From an uncultured Clostridium sp. (lineage in GTDB: Bacteria > Bacillota > Clostridia > Clostridiales > Clostridiaceae), in the NCBI RefSeq assembly GCF_934754915.1, contig NZ_CAKVKB010000068.1, positions 1 to 19,156 on the forward strand: 19,156 nucleotides of DNA, in the 5' to 3' direction. Made by a program: the position numbers and the translations under genes. Below are positions 13,619 through 19,156 of this stretch, piece after piece. The notes under the pieces were generated by a model that saw only the letters and a list, made by a program, of their open reading frames with translations, did no database searches and was not told the DNA's origin. How positions within the stretch are numbered: position 1 is the first letter of the stretch; every line of letters starts with the position of its first letter.

Positions 13619-14848
13619 TCAATATTTATTATTTAGTACCATTTTAGCTGTAAAATCACTTTGATCAACATAAATATCAACATTTAATAAAAGTTCTAAA
13701 TCTTCTATAGTAAATGCTCTCCCAGATATTGTTCCATTTTTCTTACATTTTGGTGAATCTGATAATTTTAGCTTTTTGCCATTACAAAATACTATAAAAT
13801 CATCAAAGAAATAATTCGAATCATTTTTCATATGAGTTTTTAATTCTGCATTCCATGTATCTTCACCTATATTCCATGTTGCTGTCCAGTCATTTGACTC
13901 ATAAGTTCCACCTAACATTTCTACTAGATATCTAAATTTACCTTTATTAGTATAAAGATAAGGAAACCCCTGAAAATCCTGACATGGATCAAGATTATAA
14001 ATCCAGTAAAAACTATTTTCTTCATCATATAAAAATTTAAAGCTTTCATTTTCTGGTAGAACATTATCATTAATTGATGTAAGGTGTATTGTACTTGCAG
14101 GATACTTATACCATAGTGATTCTGGAATATTATAACCTTCATTATTTTCTTTTTTAGCTTTTGATACAAAAAGACGTTCTAATTCTTCATATGCTTCAGT
14201 ATCTGTCCATCTTTCTTTTTCATTATTAGTAAGATAAATTGATCCAATTTCTGTTTCTTCTGTTTCCCCATTGAAATCATGTGAATAGTATAAATAAATC
14301 GAAAAGTAATCATTTGATTTATCAGCATTATTATAATTATATTTTAAATCCATAGCAGCATCTATATCTGAAACGATTTTCCCCGCTTCTTTTAATTGAT
14401 TATAATTATCTACATGAATATTGATATAGGGAGTTTCATTTATATCAATTTGTAAGCTGCTTTTTTCAGAAATCTCTTTTAATTCATATTCTTTTTCTAA
14501 ATACACACTTCTAATATAATCATCAGATATGCTTTTATCATAAAAAGCTGTTGTACTAGCATCAATGCCTATATGATAAGTTTTTGCATATACTGAAAAT
14601 TTATTTCCTTGCTTATTTTCAAATATGTATTCATATATCATATTTTTCTCTTCATCATCTTGATCTTCATAACTTTTAGAATCTACCATTTTATATTCTT
14701 TTCCAAAAACATCTTTAACATAATTCTTAACTTCACTTTTAGAATAATAAACTGGTTTTGTTGAACATCCAACCATAACAGTAAATAATATACAACATAT
14801 GAATATTATCTTTATTTTATTATTTATCAATACCAAATCCTTCAACAT
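13619..14848 (-). CDS. Predicted lipoprotein with a stalk-like C-terminal domain, function unknown
   Basis: 409 aa. The N-terminus has a charged stretch, a hydrophobic core (about 12-26) and a lipobox MVGC with Cys28 as the predicted lipidated residue, so it should be anchored outside the cytoplasmic membrane. Residues 29-330 are rich in Tyr, Asn, Asp and Lys and match no family I recognise. The last ~60 residues (VFCNGKKLKLSDSP through MVLNNKY, with NGTISGRAFTIEDL between) follow the pattern of the stalk-rotation/copper-amine-oxidase N-terminal-like domain common in clostridial surface proteins, where the usual form is NGK..., NGRT, LR and LGA. That assignment is moderate. GGGGAAG lies 9 nt before the ATG. 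It appears monocistronic. Confidence 0.75.
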   Translation of the reverse strand: MLKDLVLINNKIKIIFICCILFTVMVGCSTKPVYYSKSEVKNYVKDVFGKEYKMVDSKSYEDQDDEEKNMIYEYIFENKQGNKFSVYAKTYHIGIDASTTAFYDKSISDDYIRSVYLEKEYELKEISEKSSLQIDINETPYINIHVDNYNQLKEAGKIVSDIDAAMDLKYNYNNADKSNDYFSIYLYYSHDFNGETEETEIGSIYLTNNEKERWTDTEAYEELERLFVSKAKKENNEGYNIPESLWYKYPASTIHLTSINDNVLPENESFKFLYDEENSFYWIYNLDPCQDFQGFPYLYTNKGKFRYLVEMLGGTYESNDWTATWNIGEDTWNAELKTHMKNDSNYFFDDFIVFCNGKKLKLSDSPKCKKNGTISGRAFTIEDLELLLNVDIYVDQSDFTAKMVLNNKY

Positions 14849-14915
14849 ATATTTATCTTCCCCTTTTTCAAATTGGATACGATATTCTCACCCCTTATTT
14901 TCTTAATAATATACA

Positions 14916-14924
14916 TTTATAACA
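14916..14924 (-). promoter_or_regulatory. Candidate extended -10 promoter of the lipoprotein gene
   Basis: TG-T-TATAAA on the minus strand (14916-14924), about 70 bases before the start codon at 14848; no clear -35. Confidence 0.3.
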
Positions 14925-14960
14925 AAATTACAACAACCAATAATAAAATATTTATTAAAA

Positions 14961-15018
14961 ATAAAAAAACCATAAACCTATTGTTATTACATAAATAAAC
15001 AGTAAAATTTATAGTTTT
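14961..15018 (-). terminator. Probable terminator downstream of the DedA gene
   Basis: On the minus strand 11-bp arms (15008-15018 and 14966-14976) pair completely if one G-U wobble is allowed, and the second arm runs into TTTTTTTATTTTTA. The 31-nt loop has its own TGTT/AACA pairing. It lies about 105 bases after the DedA stop, farther than usual. Confidence 0.5.
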
Positions 15019-15122
15019 CTTATAAATATAAACTTAATATTACAATATTTATTGAATTTTTTAGATATATCAAAGATTTCATCATTCATCTTGAATTATA
15101 CACTGTTAATATTCCAATATAT

Positions 15123-15776
15123 CTATATTTCCGAAACACCAGTACTAAATTTATTTTTCATAAAACCAATTACAGCTGGTGTTATTGATATAAATATTAT
15201 TGCCATTATGACAATTGTAAAATTATTTTTAACTATTGGAATATTCCCAAAGAAATATCCAAGACTTGATACAATTAAAACCCAAAGTATGCCGCCTATT
15301 GCATTAAATGATATAAAATTTCTATAATGCATTTTCCCTATACCAGCTACAAATGGTGCCAAAGTCCTCACTATTGGAATAAATCTTGCAAAAATTATTG
15401 TCTTTCCTCCATATTTCTCATAAAATTTATTTGTTTTATCTAAATGTTCTTGTTTTATGAGTTTTCCATTTCCAATTTTAATCATTTTATTTCCAAATAT
15501 TCTTCCTATTTCATAATTCACAGTATCCCCTAAAATTGCAGCTGCACATAATACACCCACAAGTATATAAATATTAAACATTCCTATAGCTGCAAATGTT
15601 GCTGCTGCAAATATCAATGAATCTCCTGGCAAAAATGGCGTTACTACCAAACCAGTCTCTAAAAATATAATTGAAAATAATATAAGATATGTTTCAAAAC
15701 CATAATTATTTATTAATGCTCCAAGATAATTGTCAACATGAAAAAATATGTCTATAACATAACTCAATGTATCCAC
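15123..15776 (-). CDS. DedA family (VTT/SNARE-associated domain) membrane protein
   Basis: 217 aa, normal DedA length, with about five to six hydrophobic segments. Signature residues are present: Glu40 in LETGLVVTPF, Asp52 in FLPGDSLIF, the GDTVNYEIGR segment (83-92), and Arg131 and Arg137 in ARFIPIVRTLAPFVAG. In E. coli YqjA the equivalent acidic and arginine residues are essential. DedA proteins sit in the cytoplasmic membrane; members have been implicated in undecaprenyl-phosphate or phospholipid translocation and in proton-motive-force homeostasis. Which applies here is not visible. The start is GTG 15776, strongly supported by GGAGGAGG 8 nt upstream. It has its own promoter and no operon partner in the window. 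Confidence 0.93.
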   Translation of the reverse strand: MDTLSYVIDIFFHVDNYLGALINNYGFETYLILFSIIFLETGLVVTPFLPGDSLIFAAATFAAIGMFNIYILVGVLCAAAILGDTVNYEIGRIFGNKMIKIGNGKLIKQEHLDKTNKFYEKYGGKTIIFARFIPIVRTLAPFVAGIGKMHYRNFISFNAIGGILWVLIVSSLGYFFGNIPIVKNNFTIVIMAIIFISITPAVIGFMKNKFSTGVSEI

Positions 15777-15808
15777 TATACAATCCTCCTCCAGTATTTT
15801 CTATTTTT

Positions 15809-15838
15809 AGTATAACCTACATTTTGCATTTCTGTCCA
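15809..15838 (-). promoter_or_regulatory. Promoter of the DedA gene
   Basis: TGGACA (15833-15838), 18-bp spacer, TATACT (15809-15814) on the minus strand, about 35 bases before the GTG start. Both boxes match consensus at 5 of 6 positions. Confidence 0.6.
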
Positions 15839-16026
15839 ATCAAATCTTAAAAATTTAATAATTTATACAATATAGAAAAACTGTTATTCTAAATTAGTTT
15901 TTTATTAAAAATAAAAACAAATGTATTAACAAATCAGTAATAAAAAATATGATCATGCTAAAAATGGAGATTATGTAATATCTACAAATGAAAAATTAAC
16001 ATATACTATTTTTTGAAAATATACTG
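15839..16026. other. Intergenic region with a small hairpin and a possible coding relic
   Basis: This makes up most of the 331-base gap between the DedA start and the amidohydrolase stop. At 15876-15903 a 7-bp stem (AAAAACT/AGTTTTT) has T-tails on both strands. On the plus strand, 15948-16016 reads through 22 codons to TGA (beginning YDHAKNGDYVIS) with no start codon or ribosome binding site. Its composition looks protein-like, and the hairpin beyond it has its T-tract on the same strand. It may be the tail of a decayed gene or chance; I cannot assign it. Confidence 0.25.
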
Positions 16027-16064
16027 AAAGAACCTATAAAAACTTTAATTTTTATAAGTTCTTT
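16027..16064. terminator. Intrinsic terminator downstream of the M20 amidohydrolase
   Basis: Arms 16027-16042 and 16049-16064 give 16 bp with a 6-nt loop. On the minus strand the single irregular position is a U-G wobble; on the plus strand it is a C/A mismatch. The better T-tract (TTTTTGTTT) follows on the plus strand, while the minus strand has only CAGTATATTTT. It lies 44 bases after the amidohydrolase stop. Confidence 0.6.
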
Positions 16065-16107
16065 TTGTTTAATTCTTTATTTTTTAAATTGAAGCATAAA
16101 TATAATA

Positions 16108-17289
16108 TCAATTGTTTTTTAACCATGTAATAGCGGAATAAGTATGTATAGCAGCTCCTGTAACAAGAATATCCTCATTAAATACTACCTTTGGATTATG
16201 CATAGCTTCTCCATATAAAGGATTTTCCTCTTTGGTGCCAGCACCAAGCATAATATAAACGCTTGGAACTTCATATGAGTATGATGCAAAATCTTCTGAA
16301 CCCATTCCACCTCCTTCAAATACAACTACAGATTTTTCACCAAGAAGTTCTTTTAAAGAAGTTGTAATTTCTTCAGCTAAATTTTTAGTATTGGCTAATG
16401 GCGGTGCTGAAGCTAATTCTATTAATTCTGCTTCTCCTCTAAACATTTTAGCTGTAGATACTACTATATCATTCATTCTCTTGAATATATTTTCTCCTAT
16501 TTCCTTATCTAAACTTCTTATTGTTCCTTCCATTATAACCTGTTCTGGTATTACATTTGGTGCTTCTCCCCCTACAAATTTCCCTATTGTTATAACTGCA
16601 GGTTTAGTAGCAGATATTTCTCTTGAAGTTATCTCTTGTAGTGATAGATATATATGTGCTGCTATATTTATTGGATCTACTCCTAACTCTGGCATAGCTC
16701 CATGACATCCTGTTCCCTTTACTATTATTCTAAATCTGTTACACCCTGCTATAGTTATTCCTAAGCCACATAACACCATATTTGAAGGAGTTCCAGAATT
16801 AACATGCATTGCCATAGCTGCATCTACATCAGGATTTTTAAGCACTCCTGCTTTTATCATTTTCTTAGAACCTGTAAATCCTTCTTCATCTGGCTGAAAC
16901 ACAAGTTTAACTGTTCCTTTTATTTCTTCTTGATTCTGTTTCAAAAGCTTAGCAGCGCCTAAAAGCATAGTTGTATGCATATCATGTCCACATGCATGCA
17001 TAGCTCCATTAGTTGATTTAAAATCACATGCTGCTGTTTCAGTTCCTGGAAGTGCATCCATGTCTGCTCTTAATAAAAATGTTTTTCCTGGCTTATTTCC
17101 TCTAATCGTAGCAACTATTCCGCTTTCACATATTTCTTCTGGTTCATATCCAAATTCCTTTAATTTATTAATTACATAAGTTTTAGTTTTAGGCAAGACA
17201 GCTCCTACTTCAGGATTGCTGTGAATTGTTCTTCTAATATCTATTAATTCCTTTTTAATTACTTTAGCCTGTTCCATAATACCATCCAT
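16108..17289 (-). CDS. M20 family amidohydrolase (hippurate hydrolase / N-acyl-amino-acid deacylase type)
   Basis: 393 aa, the typical length of the M20D subfamily. Metal-binding and catalytic motifs occur in the expected order: LLRADMDALP (72-81), HACGHDMH (Cys100, His102), FQPDEEG with the catalytic Glu pair, MHVNSG, a dimerisation segment with GCHGAMPELGVDP, GGGMGSEDFASY, and the C-terminal MHNP histidine. It should remove an acyl or related group from N-acylated amino acids in the cytoplasm, using a two-metal centre. Relatives include hippurate hydrolase, IAA-amino-acid hydrolase and N-acetyldiaminopimelate deacetylase; substrate cannot be told from sequence, and no lysine-biosynthesis genes lie nearby. 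GAGGTG lies 5-6 nt before the ATG. It is a single-gene unit. Confidence 0.93.
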   Translation of the reverse strand: MDGIMEQAKVIKKELIDIRRTIHSNPEVGAVLPKTKTYVINKLKEFGYEPEEICESGIVATIRGNKPGKTFLLRADMDALPGTETAACDFKSTNGAMHACGHDMHTTMLLGAAKLLKQNQEEIKGTVKLVFQPDEEGFTGSKKMIKAGVLKNPDVDAAMAMHVNSGTPSNMVLCGLGITIAGCNRFRIIVKGTGCHGAMPELGVDPINIAAHIYLSLQEITSREISATKPAVITIGKFVGGEAPNVIPEQVIMEGTIRSLDKEIGENIFKRMNDIVVSTAKMFRGEAELIELASAPPLANTKNLAEEITTSLKELLGEKSVVVFEGGGMGSEDFASYSYEVPSVYIMLGAGTKEENPLYGEAMHNPKVVFNEDILVTGAAIHTYSAITWLKNN

Positions 17290-17653
17290 AAAAACACCTC
17301 ATTTGTTTATTTTGTTCATAAATTAAATTTATTTTCTCTAAAATATTTATTTAGTATAATATAATATTTTATCATTTAAAAATATTGCATTCTACTTCCA
17401 TTAAAAAGATATTTTTAATGTTTATATATTTTACCACAAACAATTCTGATATATGTATTTATAATGTAAATTTTACAAATATGTTGTACCATTATTAATT
17501 TACTACTTATATTTTTTATAACTTAAACTATCTTTAATAATGTTTTATTAACCAGTATTCCATAAAATAGAACCTAAAACTGTTCAAAATACTAGTAATA
17601 AATTATTGATTTTCTCACATTTTATATACACACCACTAATATCCATTTATAAC
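17290..17653. other. Long AT-rich divergent intergenic region
   Basis: No supported gene in this stretch, part of the 507-base gap between two divergent starts. On the minus strand TATACT (17353-17358) could be the -10 of the amidohydrolase, but no acceptable -35 accompanies it. An all-AT stem ATTAAAAA/TTTTTAAT (17400-17419) is present, probably trivial. The rest shows no clear structure. Confidence 0.4.
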
Positions 17654-17670
17654 TTTTAATTATAAATATA
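17654..17670 (+). repeat. 17-bp direct repeat, copy 1
   Basis: TTTTAATTATAAATATA occurs here and again at 17734-17750, exactly 80 bases apart. Its core ATTATAAATA recurs inverted at 17760-17769. This copy lies just upstream of the -35 box of the nitroreductase promoter. Confidence 0.6.
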
Positions 17671-17684
17671 CGAATCATTTCAAT

Positions 17685-17714
17685 TGGACAAAGTATAATA
17701 AATACTTATATAAT
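17685..17714 (+). promoter_or_regulatory. Promoter of the ferredoxin-nitroreductase gene
   Basis: TGGACA (17685-17690), 18-bp spacer, perfect TATAAT (17709-17714). Predicted start near 17721, leaving a leader of about 75 nt that contains the palindrome at 17730-17760. Confidence 0.65.
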
Positions 17715-17729
17715 TAGTAAATATAGTCT

Positions 17730-17760
17730 ACGATTTTAATTATAAATATATTAAAATCGT
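17730..17760. promoter_or_regulatory. Palindrome in the nitroreductase leader, candidate operator
   Basis: Perfect 11-bp arms ACGATTTTAAT (17730-17740) and ATTAAAATCGT (17750-17760) around a 9-nt loop that includes copy 2 of the 17-bp direct repeat (17734-17750). It begins about 10 bases after the predicted start point. There is no U-tract, so a repressor site or leader RNA hairpin fits better than a terminator. Confidence 0.55.
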
Positions 17761-17796
17761 ATTTATAATCGTGTTTGAATGAAAGGAGATTTCTAA

Positions 17797-18618
17797 ATGT
17801 TTAAAGTTAACAAAGAAAAATGTGTGGAATGTACTCAATGTATACAAGATTGTCCAACTAAAACTATATCACTTGTAGACAATAAAGCTGAAATAAATAA
17901 TGATGGATGTATGAAATGTGGTCACTGTATTGCAATATGCCCAGTAAATGCAGTATCTACAGATGACTATGATATGAATGAAGTAAAAGAATACGACAAA
18001 GAAACATTTACTATAAACTCAGAGAATTATCTAAATGCATTAAAATTTAGAAGAAGTACAAGAAGATTTAAAAATAAAAAAGTAGAAAAAGATATGCTTG
18101 TTGAAATCATAGATGCTGGAAGATTTACTCAAACAACTATTAATAGTCAAGATGTATCCTATGTAGTTCTTAATGAAAAAATGAATGAATTTAAAAACTT
18201 AGCTTATGAAAGTTTAAAGAGAAAAGGAGAATATATTTTAGCTAATATGACTCCTGAAACAGAATATTTAAAGAAATATGCTCAAATGTGGGTTACTATG
18301 TATGATGCATATAAAAATGATCCTATAACAAATGATAGATTATTCTATAATGCACCATCTGCTATTTTTGTAATTTCTAAGACTCCATTAAATGGAGGAC
18401 TTGTTTCTGCTAATATGGCAAATATGGTTGAAACATTAGGTCTTGGAACTTTCTTTAATGGCTTTGCTGTAATTGCATCTCAAGATAATAAAGATATAAT
18501 GAACTTCTTAGGCCTTGAAAACAGTACTCACCTTATTTCATGCCTTGCTATTGGATATCCAGATGTTAAATATAAGAGAACTGTTCCAAGAAAAAAAGCT
18601 TGCATTGATTGGAAATAA
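17797..18618 (+). CDS. Ferredoxin-nitroreductase fusion protein (2[4Fe-4S] plus FMN oxidoreductase)
   Basis: 273 aa. The N-terminal ferredoxin domain (1-60) has two complete [4Fe-4S] motifs: Cys9, 12, 15, 19-Pro and Cys38, 41, 44, 48-Pro. The C-terminal domain (about 78-273) is a nitroreductase-fold flavoprotein beginning with RRSTRRF (85-91), the FMN-phosphate-binding motif, and ending near ISCLAIGYPDVKYKRTVPRK. This fusion is common in clostridia and other strict anaerobes. It should take electrons through its clusters to FMN and reduce small acceptors such as nitro or quinone compounds; the natural substrate is unknown. AAGGAG lies 8 nt before the ATG. It is a single-gene unit, the only complete plus-strand gene here, with repeats around its promoter suggesting specific control. 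Confidence 0.94.
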   Translation: MFKVNKEKCVECTQCIQDCPTKTISLVDNKAEINNDGCMKCGHCIAICPVNAVSTDDYDMNEVKEYDKETFTINSENYLNALKFRRSTRRFKNKKVEKDMLVEIIDAGRFTQTTINSQDVSYVVLNEKMNEFKNLAYESLKRKGEYILANMTPETEYLKKYAQMWVTMYDAYKNDPITNDRLFYNAPSAIFVISKTPLNGGLVSANMANMVETLGLGTFFNGFAVIASQDNKDIMNFLGLENSTHLISCLAIGYPDVKYKRTVPRKKACIDWK

Positions 18619-18694
18619 CTAACACTTCAAACTCCTCAATCATTATATTTTTCTTATGAAGATAACAAAATAAAAATCATTATTACATAAAATT

Positions 18695-18735
18695 AAGAAG
18701 TCCTTTAAATAAGCATACTATTTAAAAGACTTCTT
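18695..18735 (+). terminator. Intrinsic terminator of the nitroreductase gene
   Basis: Two 8-bp perfect blocks (AAGAAGTC and TTTAAATA with their complements, 18695-18711 and 18719-18735) separated by one mismatch, 7-nt loop, followed by ATTGCCTTTATATT. The T-tract is modest. The stem is fully paired, with a U-G wobble, when read on the minus strand, so it may also stop transcripts from the right. Confidence 0.65.
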
Positions 18736-18944
18736 ATTGCCTTTATATTCAAACACTCAATATTACCAAATTAAAATTATGGTTCAAATCTTATCCTATT
18801 AACCTAATGCAGTAAACAGAAATATAATATATAGTAATAGTATTATATTAACTGCTATTGAATCTATTCTGAGCCTGAGTCAATATTTTCTATAAAAGAT
18901 ATTCTATTCTTTATATAATCTTAGATTAATTAAAGAATAAACTT
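18736..18944. other. Intergenic region with two structured inverted repeats
   Basis: No gene supported. First element 18809-18855: arms GCAGT/ACTGC outside and AATATAATA/TATTATATT (18821-18829, 18841-18849) inside. Second element 18905-18939: TATTCTTTA/TAAAGAATA arms with an inner AATCT/AGATT pairing, the latter placed where the HAD gene would end, but with a weak T-tract. Confidence 0.45.
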
Positions 18945-19086
18945 TTATAATAAAAATTTTTCAATAGCTTCTGCACAACCATCATGATCATTATCAGATA
19001 CGATCACATCTGCTAGCTGTTTAATATTTTCATTAGCATTTCCCATAGCAATAGATAACCCTGCTTTTTTTATTGCCTCTATGGAT
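18945..19086 (-). pseudogene. Cof-type HAD hydrolase, C-terminal remnant cut by an insertion sequence
   Basis: Read on the minus strand, the last 46 codons before TAA encode a typical Cof/HAD-IIB C-terminus: SIEAIKKAGLSIAMGNAN followed by a segment with LADVIVSDNDHDGCAEAIEKFLL. The AGLSIAMGNA motif closes the conserved GD...ND(S)...AG...MGNA region of sugar-phosphate or flavin phosphatases of this family. Homology stops abruptly at about 19085, where an IS end begins and an in-frame TGA appears, so the upstream catalytic part is separated from this fragment. The remainder of the gene presumably lies beyond the insertion sequence outside the window. The disrupted gene is unlikely to make a functional protein. 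Confidence 0.8.
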
Positions 19087-19156
19087 TGTCAACACTTTTT
19101 AATACATTTTTTATTCGGTCATATTTGCAAGTCTATACTCAACTGGAGTCATATAG
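19087..19156 (-). mobile_element. End of an IS3-like insertion sequence (continues past the window)
   Basis: On the minus strand the element ends in AAAAAGTGTTGACA, so its terminal inverted repeat reads TGTCAACACTTTTTAATACA from 19087. The TG...CA termini and the transposase stop about 24 bases from the tip suit the IS3 family (IS150-like). The flanking HAD coding sequence resumes at 19086. The other end, and hence target duplication and completeness, are out of view. Confidence 0.7.
19111..19156 (-). CDS. IS3-family transposase (OrfB), C-terminal end only
   Basis: Only the last 14 codons are in the window, on the minus strand: YMTPVEYRLANMTE then TAA. The (L/M)(T/S)PVEYR tail is characteristic of IS3-family DDE transposase OrfB C-termini. 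The short distance from this stop to the inverted repeat supports the call. The catalytic core lies beyond the window edge, so integrity cannot be judged. Confidence 0.72.
   Translation of the reverse strand, partial: YMTPVEYRLANMTE

Noticed and set aside
13924..14169. 81-codon minus-strand frame inside the lipoprotein gene
   Set aside because: Out-of-frame shadow within a longer gene that has a lipobox and ribosome binding site.
15052..15327. 91-codon plus-strand frame overlapping the DedA 3' end
   Set aside because: Mostly antisense to DedA coding sequence and lacking a ribosome binding site.
16391..16705. 104-codon plus-strand frame opposite the amidohydrolase
   Set aside because: Antisense shadow of a gene with complete M20 motifs.
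17400..17419. AT-only hairpin in the long intergenic region
   Set aside because: An 8-bp all-AT stem is expected by chance in DNA of this composition.
1..19156. CRISPR array, tRNA or rRNA genes, prophage or defence island
   Set aside because: No regularly spaced repeats, no tRNA-like or rRNA-like conserved blocks and no phage or defence proteins were seen.

Overview
The window looks like chromosomal DNA from a very AT-rich, Gram-positive anaerobe, most likely a saccharolytic Clostridium (sensu stricto). The evidence is strong AGGAGG/GGGG-type ribosome binding sites, AT-saturated intergenic DNA with U-tailed hairpin terminators, a ferredoxin-nitroreductase fusion, a Cys-rich PocR-type sensor, a c-di-GMP-I riboswitch and SpoIIA/Rsb-type partner-switching proteins. 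Genus is an inference. No rRNA, tRNA or CRISPR array was seen. Almost all genes lie on the minus strand.

Layout. (1) 1-941 (+): 3' part of an AgrC-like GHKL histidine kinase cut by the window edge, ending at a bidirectional terminator shared with the next operon. (2) 1053-4879 (-): a partner-switching module of two paralogous PAS-PAS-PP2C phosphatases flanking an RsbW/SpoIIAB-like kinase and an RsbV/SpoIIAA-like STAS protein. No sigma factor gene is present. The promoter-distal phosphatase has His in place of a conserved metal-site Asp. (3) 5061-6588 (-): an EamA/DMT permease and a flavin-reductase-family protein, each apparently its own unit. (4) 6684-10824 (-): a sucrose locus of LacI-type regulator (scrR), PTS EIIBC (scrA) and GH32 sucrose-6-phosphate hydrolase (scrB). 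A well-formed promoter precedes scrA, with a CG-centred half-palindrome in its spacer and a perfect TGAAACGTTTCA operator just downstream. (5) 10954-13424 (-): a soluble PocR-domain chemoreceptor, then a promoter, a c-di-GMP-I riboswitch and an intrinsic terminator, then an HD-GYP protein (predicted c-di-GMP phosphodiesterase). This suggests feedback control of c-di-GMP turnover. (6) 13619-17289 (-): a lipoprotein with a stalk-like C-terminal domain, a DedA membrane protein and an M20 amidohydrolase. (7) 17797-18618 (+): a 2[4Fe-4S] ferredoxin-nitroreductase whose promoter is bracketed by a 17-bp direct repeat and followed by an 11-bp-arm palindrome. (8) Right edge: the last 46 codons of a Cof-type HAD hydrolase, cut off by the end of an IS3-like element whose transposase C-terminus (ending TPVEYR...) runs out of the window.

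How the parts fit. Regions 1, 2 and 5 are signalling genes. In region 2 the phosphatases are expected to dephosphorylate the STAS protein so that it can titrate the kinase/anti-sigma factor. Region 5 joins a sensor, a second-messenger riboswitch and a second-messenger hydrolase. Region 4 is a catabolic unit that imports sucrose as sucrose-6-phosphate and cleaves it to glucose-6-phosphate and fructose. The rest are independent housekeeping or accessory genes.
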